Below are positions 18,043 to 26,341 of a stretch of 26,341 bases of DNA, one piece after another. This DNA is from Laetiporus sulphureus 93-53 (Eukaryota > Basidiomycota > Agaricomycetes > Polyporales > Laetiporaceae), in NCBI RefSeq assembly GCF_001632365.1, contig NW_024468543.1, forward strand, positions 208,350 through 234,690, given 5' to 3'. The notes below the pieces were generated by a model. That model did no database searches and had not been told where the DNA came from. It saw only the letters and a program-made list of their open reading frames with translations. A program made the position numbers and the translations under genes. How positions within the stretch are numbered: the stretch's first letter is position 1; the number at the start of each line of letters is the position of its first letter.

Positions 18043-19407
18043 ATGGAATACCCAGGCAGATCATATCTGATCGAGGCACACAATTTTCAGCCAAACTATT
18101 CCAAGAGTTTTGTCAAAAACTTCATATCAGATCAATGATGTCCACAGCCTACCACCCTGAAATGGATGGACAGACTGAATGAGTCAATCAGATTCTGGAA
18201 CAATACCTGCACATGTACTGCAATTACCGACAAACCGATTGTGCTATGTTACTGCCCACGGTGGAATTTGCATACAACAATCAGGCTTCAGAATCAACAG
18301 GTCTATCCCCATTCTTCATTAAGCATGGTCGACACCCCCGAATGGCCCCAGACATATTAGAAGGAATACAACATCCATCCCTGGAACATCTGTTCCACAA
18401 CCACGATCAAGCACAGGAACAAGCTCATGCAGCTCTGACATTAGCAGCAGAGAAAATGAGATGGTACTTCAATCTAAAAAAGCAGGACATCCCTTTCAAA
18501 GTGGAGGATGAGGTGCTTATTTGATAAAAAGATCTTCACATCAAATTCAAAAGCCAGAAGCTTGCGATTCAGAACTATGGTCCATTCAAGATCCTCGAAA
18601 AGGTCAGAATTGTCTCGTTCAAGCTGCAACTACCAGCAGACATGAAGCTACATCTGGTGTTCCATGCATTCAAACTTATAATGTTCTATCAAGACTCCAT
18701 TCCTGGACGCATACCCCCCTCTGAACCCCCCAGTAATCATAGATGAAGAAGAATAGTGAGATGTAGAAGCGATCCTGGACTCTAGAGTCAGGTATGACAA
18801 AACCCAGTATCTCGTAAAATGACTAGACTACGACCACAGTGATAATTCTTGGGAACCATTGAAAAATCTCACCAATGTCAAAGACAAGGTAGAGGAATTC
18901 CACAAGACACACCCAGATGCTCCACTAGCCAAGCCGCGAACGTGCAAAGGACACAAAATCACCATGACCGATCATCCTGATGAATTCACGATCTTTTACC
19001 GCACACACCCAGATGCAAGAGCACCTTATAAAGGATTCGCTGAGGCTGTTGGCTGAGATGTTAAGTCAACACAAGACTTAGAAATTTCCCCACAGTCCAG
19101 AATGCTTGTAGGCACAGAATTAGTGGTTGAACCCCCAAAGTGAACATACATCTGAGTGGCCCCTTGAAGTGGACTTGCCCTCAAAGGAATTGATGTCACA
19201 GCAGGGGTAATTGACCCAGACTATACAGGGGAAATCAAGGTTCTGCTTGTTAACACAACCAAAGAACCATTCAAGGTCAAAACAGGCAATCGTGTCACAC
19301 AACTCATATGCGAACATTATGCTCCAGGAATTATTTCAAAAGCAGACAGTTCCATAGCCAAGAGGACAATGTGAGATGCCAAAGCGTTTGGCTCATCGAG
19401 ACGATGA
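18043..19407 (+). pseudogene. Element A pol, second part: integrase C-terminal half, chromodomain, dUTPase
   Basis: Integrase resumes with [14 protein letters not shown] (second catalytic Asp at 18069-18071) and MDGQTE (catalytic Glu at 18177-18179) followed at once by a stop (18180-18182). The core continues to about 18524, then changes frame. A chromodomain is visible near 18765-18900 (EAILDSRVRYDKTQYLVK, then DNSWEPLKNL). The dUTPase tail covers about 18990-19407: motif 1 is broken by TGA where elements B and C have Trp or Met, motif 2 has lost its Arg to a stop, motif 3 GAGVID-type reads TAGVIDPDYTG and is intact, motif 4 reads GNRVTQLI with the Gln kept, and motif 5 is reduced to AFGSS. 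The frame ends at TGA 19405-19407 just before the polypurine tract. Confidence 0.85.
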
Positions 19408-19411
19408 ACCT

Positions 19412-19425
19412 TGAGAAGGGGGTGA
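19412..19425 (+). other. Element A polypurine tract
   Basis: TGAGAAGGGGGTGA directly precedes the LTR start TGTCATAG. Confidence 0.75.
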
Positions 19426-19539
19426 TGTCATAGTTTTACCTGACAAGTCAATTATAGAAACATACATAGTATTGAAACATATTATTTTTTGTCATTTCAA
19501 GTTGCACACAAGTCACGTGATCTAATGGAAGATAAGATA
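19426..19539 (+). repeat. Element A 3' LTR, truncated
   Basis: Matches 1363-1476 with about 10 differences in 114 bp, then similarity stops abruptly after AGATAAGATA. The remaining ~546 bp of the LTR (TATA, start site, U5) are missing. CACGTG is present at 19514-19519, where the 5' copy has CATGTG. Confidence 0.85.
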
Positions 19540-19858
19540 CCCCAGAAAGTTGAATCCACGGGGACAAATGTTCCATGGAATGTGGAACATGGAACATGAA
19601 ACATCACAAGTGTCTGCCTGTGACTGTGGGCACCACCGTTCGCTCTGCCGCCTTGACCGCCTGCCACCTTGACCACCCACCACCTTGACCACCGGCCACC
19701 TTGACCTCCTGCTACTGCACCTCCCAACCCTTAGCATAGATAATCATAGTGCATAGCTATATTGATCACACTGGTGGTCAAGGGCCACTTCTCATCTACA
19801 ATATATATCACTAGTCCATCACCATGCAGTGCTCTCATTTTGCGATTACTGCTTCTCC
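19540..19858. other. Non-coding stretch between element A and gene E
   Basis: After the truncated LTR there is a small inverted repeat (ATGTTCCAT at 19568-19576 and ATGGAACAT at 19589-19597), the minisatellite at 19648-19711, and a TATA-like ATATATAT near 19799-19808 some 55 bp before the gene E start, which may be its promoter. No coding sequence is apparent. Confidence 0.5.
19648..19711. repeat. 16 bp minisatellite, four copies
   Basis: Four units of the form CCACCTTGACCACCNN in direct tandem, followed by a degenerate fifth. Only a few substitutions separate the units. Confidence 0.8.
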
Positions 19859-20248
19859 ATGGCATCAAGCACTGTCGACTGGATCACATTAGTGAATGCC
19901 ATAGGACCTGTCAAGCTTCCTGACAATGCTCCTGCTGATCTCATCGCGCTCACCAATGCACTGAACTTGATTAGTTCTACTACGGAGACTTCTTCCAGCG
20001 ATCATCTGTCTCCAGCAACAGCAATCTCGGAACAACCTGTTTCCACTGCTAGCGGATGATCCCAACCTACTGTGAGTGAAGCTGATTCCTCCTTGCAGCC
20101 TATAACTGAGGCAAATATTGAGTGCATGCCCGATCCACTTGTTAAGGCCATTCTATGATGCACGAAGTGCACAGCGACAATGGGAGATTTTCGTGTGCAT
20201 GAAGGCAGTGCTGGAGAAAATGAACATCGTGGAAAGATCGTTCAAACG

Positions 20249-20304
20249 GTGTGTGCTCAGATAGTGTTGTGTATATGTTTGTCACCTTACACTTTCACGT
20301 CCAG
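20249..20304 (+). other. Gene E intron 1 (56 bp)
   Basis: GTGTGTGC...CGTCCAG. Splicing joins ACG to TGT in frame and brings together the Cys residues of the first zinc-like region. Confidence 0.7.
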
Positions 20305-20965
20305 TGTTCCAATCCAAGCTGTCATTATACCATCTATCACACTGTCACATTTATGTATAAGGATGCTGAGAACTTGCTCGGGCATATCAGGGCTCACAAA
20401 TATGATCCCTCAGCATTCCTGCTCAGTGCACCACTTCAGGTGCAGTGCTTCGACTCACTCCATCTACGTTGCCGGCACCTCCTCCTGGATGGCTTGCATG
20501 TGCGAACCATTGTCAGACTCATATGGGAAATTCTACACAGGGCAATTGCGAATGCATTGGTCAACTCTGCAAAAGCTGCTGCATCAAGGCAGATGAGGCA
20601 GCTGTGGTGAACTGCATTCTCAGGCAGTATTGCAAGGTTCACAAGATGAACGGATTTGAAGGACCCAGCTTCCCTCAGCCTCCTATTCATCATGCTACAG
20701 TCACTCCATAGCACCTTCCTCACAACACAATACTCCTGTGGCTGCTTCTGGACCATCTCAGCAATCTGTGCTGCTTCCAGTGGCACCAGTGCCTACAGCT
20801 GTAGCATCCAATAATTGACCTCTTGCAATGCTGATTGGCCCTCTTTAGCAGGCACGGGTCACCTCAACACGTACAACTGCAGACATTGCCAAGACAGACA
20901 AGATGAAGCAGCAAGAGCTCAATCAATGAAAGAAACAGATGGTGACATTCGTCATCTGGTATAAG

Positions 20966-21020
20966 GTACGGCAGCGTTCATATTGACACTTTTTGCACGT
21001 CGCTGACCATGTTCCTGTAG
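20966..21020 (+). other. Gene E intron 2 (55 bp)
   Basis: GTACGGCA...CCTGTAG with a branch-site-like GCTGAC about 18 bp before the acceptor. Splicing joins TGGTATAAG to GATGGCAAA in frame. Confidence 0.8.
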
Positions 21021-22028
21021 GATGGCAAAGAGCCTGCATTATTGACAGAATTTCTGAACACATACCCTCAAGTGCAACTCGAAGACATTCCCCAGCTTGT
21101 GGATGCATTCAAGCTGACAACTATGTCTTTTGTGCAGTACTGGGAACCATGCGACTCCCAATGGCTGACAGGACACGTCCGTACAGTCATCACTGTTGAC
21201 ACAAGCAACCGACTGCTGCTGCGGCTTCTCAGTTCAGTCACGATGAAGTGGAGCAAGTGTCCCAGGTTGGATGATGAGCTTCAGCATCAGAGTCACAAAG
21301 CAAAGCGAGGTGCAGCCATACAGCTTGTATCACCAGTGAAGAAGGCATGTCACATGAATCACAGTCAGTCCAATGTTCATCACTCCAGCACCCATGTGGA
21401 GTCTTCAGACCTGGCAGCATCGTCATCTTGTGTGGATGATGGAGACCAATCTGAGTCAGCCAAGTGCAGTCACAAGGTGACAGCACAAGTTCATCCTTAG
21501 CACTTAAAGAGATTGCTATCAGTTGACATCACATTGAAGATGACACAAAGCCGCGAAAGTGGCCAATGGACCACTACATCTGCAAAATCGATGATGAATT
21601 TGTAAAGATGGACGAGCTCATGACCACCAATGTCAAGGGGAAAATCACTCAACGTTCAGCATTTGAGAAGGTGTTCGGACTTCTCCACATTCGCAATACA
21701 TTCTGCAGAGCCCGTAAGATATGGTTTGGGTCACTAGAGGAGACTCGTGCAAGATTCGCTGCATATGGAAAGACTGATCATGGGAAGTGGAGAGAGTTCA
21801 TCAAGGCACTGCGCAATGATGAACGCGATGATGATGATGAGCTGACATTCATTGATGACGATAAACTCTCCAACCATGATTATGATGACACACTGAACAA
21901 GCACAAGCAGACTCGGGTGACAACTTGGCCTATGATGCATGCATCTCCCCTTTGTCATCCTTCAGAACTTCCTGCCGATGCTGTCGAACTGCCTGCAGGG
22001 GATGCTGCTCAAGACTCAACATCAGCAG

Positions 22029-22080
22029 GTCAGTGTCACAGTTATATCGTGAGCTTATCTTGCTATTGACAATTGGACAG
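22029..22080 (+). other. Gene E intron 3 (52 bp)
   Basis: GTCAGTGT...TTGGACAG with TATTGAC as a plausible branch site. Phase-1 splicing (GCA G / AT CTC) restores the frame leading into the CEFCDD motif. Confidence 0.8.
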
Positions 22081-22577
22081 ATCTCGACCCTACAGTCCCG
22101 AAATGTGAGTTCTGTGATGATGTATTGATGATTGACCCATCAGTCACATTGCTTGCTATGCACAAGGAGCTGCAGGACAAGTCTTGGCCTGCACCGACTG
22201 CTTGGAATCCTCATCATCATGATACCAAGCATTGGATGGTGTATCAAGAGTACTGCAAATGCCATTACTTTGAGTCAGCTGTCTTGCCACAAGCAGAACA
22301 GGCCAGCTGGCCATTGCAGGTGGACTTTTTCAATCTCTTGCCTCAACTTCTATGCTTGAAACCTGAGCTCGCTGAGCTGATTGCATGGCCTTAAGGCAAT
22401 CACTTTTATAATATGGCATATAAGAAGTACACACCTGTACCCAGCACATCTACCATTAAAAGAGTGTTCGCAAACTTCACAGGCATTTCAGCTGGCTAGT
22501 ACATGCCCAGACATTTCTTGAATGTGATTACTGTAAACGGATGGAGAACGAGTGGACGGGGGGACACGCTAACGGAG

Positions 22578-22606
22578 TGGGCTTCAGTTCTCTGATAGAT
22601 GAGCAA
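22578..22606. repeat. 29 bp direct repeat in copia LTR, copy 1
   Basis: Begins TGGGCTTCAGTTCTC and is identical over 29 bp to 22686-22714, 108 bp away. Confidence 0.85.
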
Positions 22607-22685
22607 TTCTATTAGTATGTACCTAATGGAGCTACAGTACATTAGTATATAAGATACTTTCAGGTAGAATGACAGAAGGACTCAC

Positions 22686-22722
22686 TGGGCTTCAGTTCTC
22701 TGATAGATGAGCAACTGAAGCC
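22686..22722. repeat. 29 bp direct repeat copy 2 with 10 bp hairpin in copia LTR
   Basis: The second copy (22686-22714) is extended by CTGAAGCC, forming a perfect 10 bp stem GGCTTCAGTT / AACTGAAGCC around a 15 base loop. It lies upstream of the TATA core on the element's strand, so in U3. Confidence 0.75.
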
Positions 22723-22853
22723 TGGGGGAAGGAGCAAAGCGAGTGAAAAGTCTGACGGGCGCTAATCCCCGATAAGTACGTAAAAGGAAATACCTACTGT
22801 TAAGTGAGATTGTAAGTCCATACTTAGTCTTGTCTATGCTTGCCATTTCAACA

Positions 22854-22866
22854 CTCTCCCTCAAGC
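22854..22866 (-). other. Copia polypurine tract
   Basis: CTTGAGGGAGAG on the minus strand abuts the TGTTGAAATG LTR start and overlaps the pol stop codon (TGA 22863-22861). Confidence 0.75.
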
Positions 22867-25800
22867 TAGGCGAAGTTCCAGCATTCCAGCAAACTTCTCC
22901 ACCTTCTGACGGGTCAATGCCTTGGTAAGAAGGTCAGCGACCATGTAATTGGTCGGGCAATACAAGATGACAGCGTGTTCCATATCGATAACCTCACGAA
23001 TAAAATGGTAGCGAATGTCGATATGCTTCATTCGCACATGAAGGAGTCCACTCTGTGCAATCGTGATTGCGCTCTGATTGTCGGCATGCAATGGTGTCAG
23101 TTCTGCCAGAGGCGAGGTGAGTTCTGTGAGAAGTGCACGTAGCCACAACAGCTCGCATGACACATTGGATGCAGCAATGTATTCGACCTCCATGGAAGAC
23201 AGCGCGGTGAGAGGCTGCTTGCACGAAGACCAGCTGACAGCTCCTCCAGAGTAGAGGAAGCTGTAGGCCAAGATCAAGTGATGGTGGGCCTGTGAGGCCC
23301 AGTCGGCATCGGTGTAGCCTATAAAACAGTCAGTTGTCACACCGAACATCAAGGCCAGGTCATGTGTGCCTTTAAGATAGCACAGCACGCGTTTTGCGGC
23401 TTCTCAATGCATAAGCGCTGGGTCAGCCATGAAGCGCACCAGAGTTGAAGTGGCGAATGCGATGTCGGGACATGTGGCGATAGCAGCATACATTAGGCTC
23501 CCGACAAGCCTTGCATATAGCTTGCAAGCCATGTGCACGCGATCCTCATCTGTGAGCTCGATGCTGAAGAGATTAATGTGAGGGTCCATCGGAACCGTGA
23601 GTGCGTAAGCTTCCATCATGCCAAAGTGATCGAGTATCATGTCGATGTACATGGCTTGTGAGAGCGAGATAGTGCAGGCAGTGCAGTCACGGTGAATCTC
23701 AAAGCCTAGTAGCCAGCGTGCTTCACCCAGGTTGACAATCTCGAACCGTGCGGTGAGCTCCCGCTTGAGGCCAGTTATGGTGGCCTTCGTGTCTGTGATG
23801 AGCATGCAGTCATCAACATGCACAACAATGATGATGATGATGTTGGAGACAAAGGTGAAAAACACACCAAAATTGTGCTGGCTCCGCTGTAGGCCCAGGT
23901 CGGCAAACAGCTCGCAGAGCTTGATGTACCATTGCCGATCAGCTTGTTTGAGGCCATATAGCACCTTGAGCAGCTTCGAAACGTAGTTTTCACATCCGAG
24001 AACTTCGAAACCTCATGGTTGCTTCATGTAAATCGTCTCGTTGAGCTCGCCATTCAGGTAAGCATTTTGGAAGTCGATTTGATGGAGTTCCCAGTCATTG
24101 GCAGTGGCGAGCATGAGTGCGAGCTGTAGCGATGCAAGGCTTGCTGTCGGTGATGCTGTCTGGTCAAAGTCAATGCTCGGGATCTGCAAGAACCCTTGTG
24201 CACATAGGCGTGCCTTGTACTTCGCGATCTCGTTGTTCTCGTCGCGTTTCCTGTGAAGCAACCATACTGATCTGATGACATGCGCATTCTCTGGCTTCTT
24301 GACCAGCTCGTATGTTCTCATCACCTCAATCTTCGCCAGCTCCTCCTGCATTGCCTCTTGCCATTGCTCGTGTTCTGGCCCGGCCATCACCTCTCAGTAC
24401 AATGGAGTGTCACCGGCCATGGCCACCAGAGCATAGAGGGTCTCCCCCTCATCGCCGTATTTATCCTCTGGCTGATCCTGCGCAAGCTTCGCATGCTCGA
24501 GAATGCTCCTCGGAACGTGCTGTGCGCCACGTCCACCAGTGGTGCCAGTACCTGACTGTAAGTCGCGTATCCATTGAGATGGCTGACACACACGTTTAGG
24601 ATGTCCAGCTCCTGCCTCAGGCATGCTCTTCGGCTTGGTCACCATGCTCTCTGGCTGCAGCGGCTCTGTGTTCACATTTGTTGACTCATTCGGGACAGTT
24701 GCAGGTGGTTGGATGACATTGGATGACGTGATGGTTGCAGCTGATATGGAGGTCGATGGAGGTTGGAGTGAAGTGCCTGTAGGCACGTTCTGGCCGCTTT
24801 TGGCCTTGTTCGGCTCCCCCTTGGGCTGAACGTTGACGGAGATGGGTGCGTTTTCCTTGACAATATGCACGTTGCATTCAACGGATACCTTGTGCTTGTC
24901 GGCCCAGTACATGCGGTGGCCGTTGCTGTGCACATCGAACCCAACCCAGTGGCCTGGATGCGACTTCAGATTGAGCTTTGAGGCTGCGTCAACGCGCACC
25001 CATACAGTGCATCCAAAATGCGGTAGGGGGTCGAGATGGGGTTTCTCACTGGTAGCGCATTCGTGCAGGGTCGACCCATGGGTGCTGTGCATCGTCATGC
25101 AGTTGCGAAGCCACACGGTGTGCATGGCGGACTCAGCCCATAGGAATTTGGGGAGGTCCACGTCGAAGAGTAGCACACGAGAGTGCTCAGCAAGCATACA
25201 GTTAATGCATTTGGCTTTGCCGTTCTCCTGCGGGGAGTCATGCATGGTCTGGTGATGGTGTGTACCTTCGCTTTTCAGGTAAGTCTGGAACTCTGTACTC
25301 ATGTACTCCCCTCTGTTATCGCTCTGCAGCTCCTTGATGGCCTTGACACCTTGGTGAGTTTTCGTCCATGAGCTGTAGGCCTTGTAATGAGCGAGGACAT
25401 CACTTTTGCGGGCAATAGGGCAGATGATCACCTCGTCTGAGTAATTGTCTATAAAGGAGACGTAGTACTCCTTGCCTGCTAGGGACTTCACCAGCGCCTT
25501 CCCCCATACGTCCGTGTGCACGTGCTGACCATATGTGGTCACTTGTGGGCTCGAGCGTGCCTTCGAAAATGACTCACGAGTCTGCTTCGCCTTTGTGCAT
25601 AGTTCGCAGAAATCAGTGGTCGAGTCCTCGAGTTGCACTTCAGTGATGATATTGGCCTCAACCATTTTCTTGAGGGCAGGGGCATGGGCATGTGCCATGC
25701 GACAGTGGAACTCAGTGAGTGACAGCGTCATCATCAATGCTGTGTCCTTCGTGGGTGCTGATGGGATCGGCGATCCAGGTAAGGGGTACAGACCATTGTG

Positions 25801-26341
25801 CTCGGCAGCTACAAACATGGTGGTACCTCGAGGGGAGACAACATGACATCCGTCATGCTCAAAACGGACAGTGTAGCCAGCCTTCATAGTGTTGCTGATA
25901 GAGATGAGAGCGAAGGGCATGGATGGCATATAGAGAACATCACGTAGCGTAAACTTCACGCTCCTTCCCTTGTGTACAGTGTCAATGCAAACATCACCTT
26001 CACCTGTGACATAGAAGATACGTCCATCGACTGAAGTGATCAGCTTGCACTCGGTCTCCCGGAGGGTGATGAAATTTGCGCATACTGGATCGAAGTGTCA
26101 GCTTGCGCCAGAATCGAGAATTCTGGTGAGCTTTGGGAGCTTCGCTCCCTCGACCTTCGAAAAGTCAGTCGCAATGGCGAATGCAAATGCCTCATCGTTC
26201 CCTGTTGCTGCCGCATTCGCACTGGCTCCCTCAGAGCCCTTGTCGTGCTTTCTTCCCCGGTTCTTGCTCCGTGGCCCTTGGCCCTCCTTTCCACCACCCT
26301 TTGGCCAGCAGTCCACTTTCAGATGGCCAGGCTTACTTTTT
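22861..26341 (-). pseudogene. Copia gag-pol polyprotein: zinc knuckle, protease, integrase, RT, RNase H
   Basis: One frame from the right edge to TGA 22863-22861, interrupted by four stops only, all TGA (26100, 24393, 24012 and 23403, top coordinates), with no frameshift. Parts in order: end of a CCHC knuckle (GHLKVDC) at the edge; protease DSGAS (26115-26101); pre-integrase HHCC (FHCRMAHAH, CELC); integrase HTDVWG and QSDNRGEY, but the catalytic Glu in the QENGKAER-type motif is Lys (25212-25210); RT with QIDFQNAYLNGE, GLKQADRQWY and HVDD in place of YVDD (23820-23809); RNase H with YTDADWA, SSMEVEYIAAS and LHADNQSA. An ATG-repeat on the plus strand (23828-23842) encodes a run of Ile beside the RT active site. 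The losses make it inactive. Confidence 0.92.

Larger units (their letters stand above)
1363..19539 (+). mobile_element. Element A: old Ty3/Gypsy chromovirus with dUTPase tail, interrupted by D and B
   Basis: The order of parts is 5' LTR (1363-2022), primer-binding site (2025-2035), extra ORF, gag, protease, RT, RNase H, integrase, then a gap filled by elements D and B (7914-18042), then the rest of integrase, chromodomain, dUTPase, polypurine tract and a truncated 3' LTR (19426-19539). The first 114 bp of the two LTRs differ at about 10 positions by hand count, mostly transitions. All coding parts carry many stops and several frameshifts, so A is the most decayed element here. Without the nested DNA it spans about 8.0 kb. 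Confidence 0.9.
19859..22531 (+). pseudogene. Gene E: decayed fungal multi-exon gene with Cys-rich regions and RTC4-like C-terminal domain
   Basis: ATG 19859 (CTCCATGG) opens the frame. Visible parts: a short N-terminus; a zinc-binding-like region split by intron 1 (CTKC, then ENEHRGKIVQT and CSNPSCHY; possibly GRF-like, weak); a second Cys/His region (GWLACANHCQTHMG, CKSCC, QYCKVHK; 20475-20650); a stretch spanning intron 2 (KKQMVTFVIWYK then DGKEPALL); a region around KWPMDHYICKIDDEF and EETRARFAAYGKTDHGKWR that I associate with an uncharacterised Agaricomycete family; and after intron 3 a segment with CEFCDDVL, YCKCHYFES and a terminal FTGISAG...YMPRHFLNVIT resembling the RTC4-like domain. 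Eight in-frame stops (20057, 20156, 20816, 20848, 20927, 21520, 22392, 22497 approx.) are each one C-to-T change from Arg or Gln codons, and at least three frameshifts exist. The copia LTR cuts the 3' end. The RTC4 call is moderate; function is unknown. Confidence 0.6.
22532..22853 (-). repeat. Copia 3' LTR
   Basis: On the minus strand it starts TGTTGAAATGG directly after the polypurine tract and ends ...CCGTTTACA, about 322 bp, with TG/CA ends. A TATATA core is at about 22646-22652. It contains a duplicated 29 bp segment and a hairpin. The inner end is firm; the outer end is inferred from the CA end and the point where gene E similarity stops. Confidence 0.7.
22532..26341 (-). mobile_element. 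Ty1/Copia retrotransposon, 3' part (5' end outside window)
   Basis: Minus-strand element consisting of the gag end, protease, integrase, RT and RNase H (the copia order), polypurine tract and 3' LTR. It is inserted into the RTC4-like end of gene E; ATTAC at 22527-22531 would be one target-site copy, the other lying beyond the window. Confidence 0.9.

Noticed and set aside
19829..20059. Gene E starting at an upstream codon near 19824-19829
   Set aside because: The ATG at 19824 leads to a stop after 22 codons in another frame; ATG 19859 has better context and opens the frame that continues into intron 1.
21477..21540. A fourth intron in gene E between the Ser-rich region and the KWPMDHY region
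   Set aside because: No GT-AG pair gives the right phase; an open frame with one R-to-stop change runs through it, so a frameshift just upstream explains it better.
9416..26100. Predominance of TGA among in-frame stops, as a sign of TGA recoding or a variant code
   Set aside because: TAA and TAG also occur, genuine ORF ends also use TGA, and CGA-to-TGA at CpG explains the bias. Substitutions of catalytic residues show real decay.

Overview
The window looks like a repeat-rich, heterochromatin-like stretch of a filamentous basidiomycete (probably Agaricomycetes) genome. Support: chromodomain-bearing Ty3/Gypsy elements with a dUTPase tail, a Ty1/Copia element, three 52-56 bp GT-AG introns in the one non-transposon gene, and no bacterial gene organisation. 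Species assignment is inference only. I see no intact protein-coding gene: everything is a transposable element or a decayed gene.

Layout. (1) 1-1151: the 3' end of a plus-strand Ty3/Gypsy element (element C): dUTPase tail, polypurine tract, 3' LTR. (2) 1363-19539: an old plus-strand Ty3/Gypsy chromovirus (element A): 5' LTR, self-priming primer-binding site, an extra 5' ORF, gag, protease, RT, RNase H, integrase, chromodomain, dUTPase and a truncated 3' LTR. (3) Inside A's integrase, a non-autonomous foldback DNA transposon (element D; 1,234 bp once the nested element is removed) with ~600 bp inverted arms, CACTGG ends and a TCC target duplication. Its arms are 7914-8540 and 17433-18039. (4) Near the apex of D, a complete minus-strand Ty3/Gypsy chromovirus (element B, 8541-17427) with 716 bp LTRs and a GCTAC target duplication. 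(5) 19540-19858: a short non-coding stretch with a 16 bp minisatellite. (6) 19859-22531: a decayed multi-exon fungal gene (gene E) with two Cys-rich regions and an RTC4-like C-terminal domain, cut by (7) a minus-strand Ty1/Copia element running off the right edge (22532-26341).

Order of events. A inserted first, D entered A, and B entered D. LTR divergence agrees: about 9% over the 114 bp that can be compared in A, against 25 differences in 716 bp in B (hand counts). Removing D and B rejoins A's integrase codon-perfectly. Decay everywhere is dominated by C-to-T/G-to-A transitions, many at CpG; most in-frame stops are TGA, as expected from CGA.

Most notable: a foldback element with arrays of the palindrome TAGTACTA; a chromodomain-plus-dUTPase C-terminus on the Ty3 polyproteins; an ATGA stop/start overlap between gag and pol in two diverged families; a long extra ORF upstream of gag; tRNA-independent self-priming; and a conserved GTAAGT donor-like site in U5 of three LTR families.
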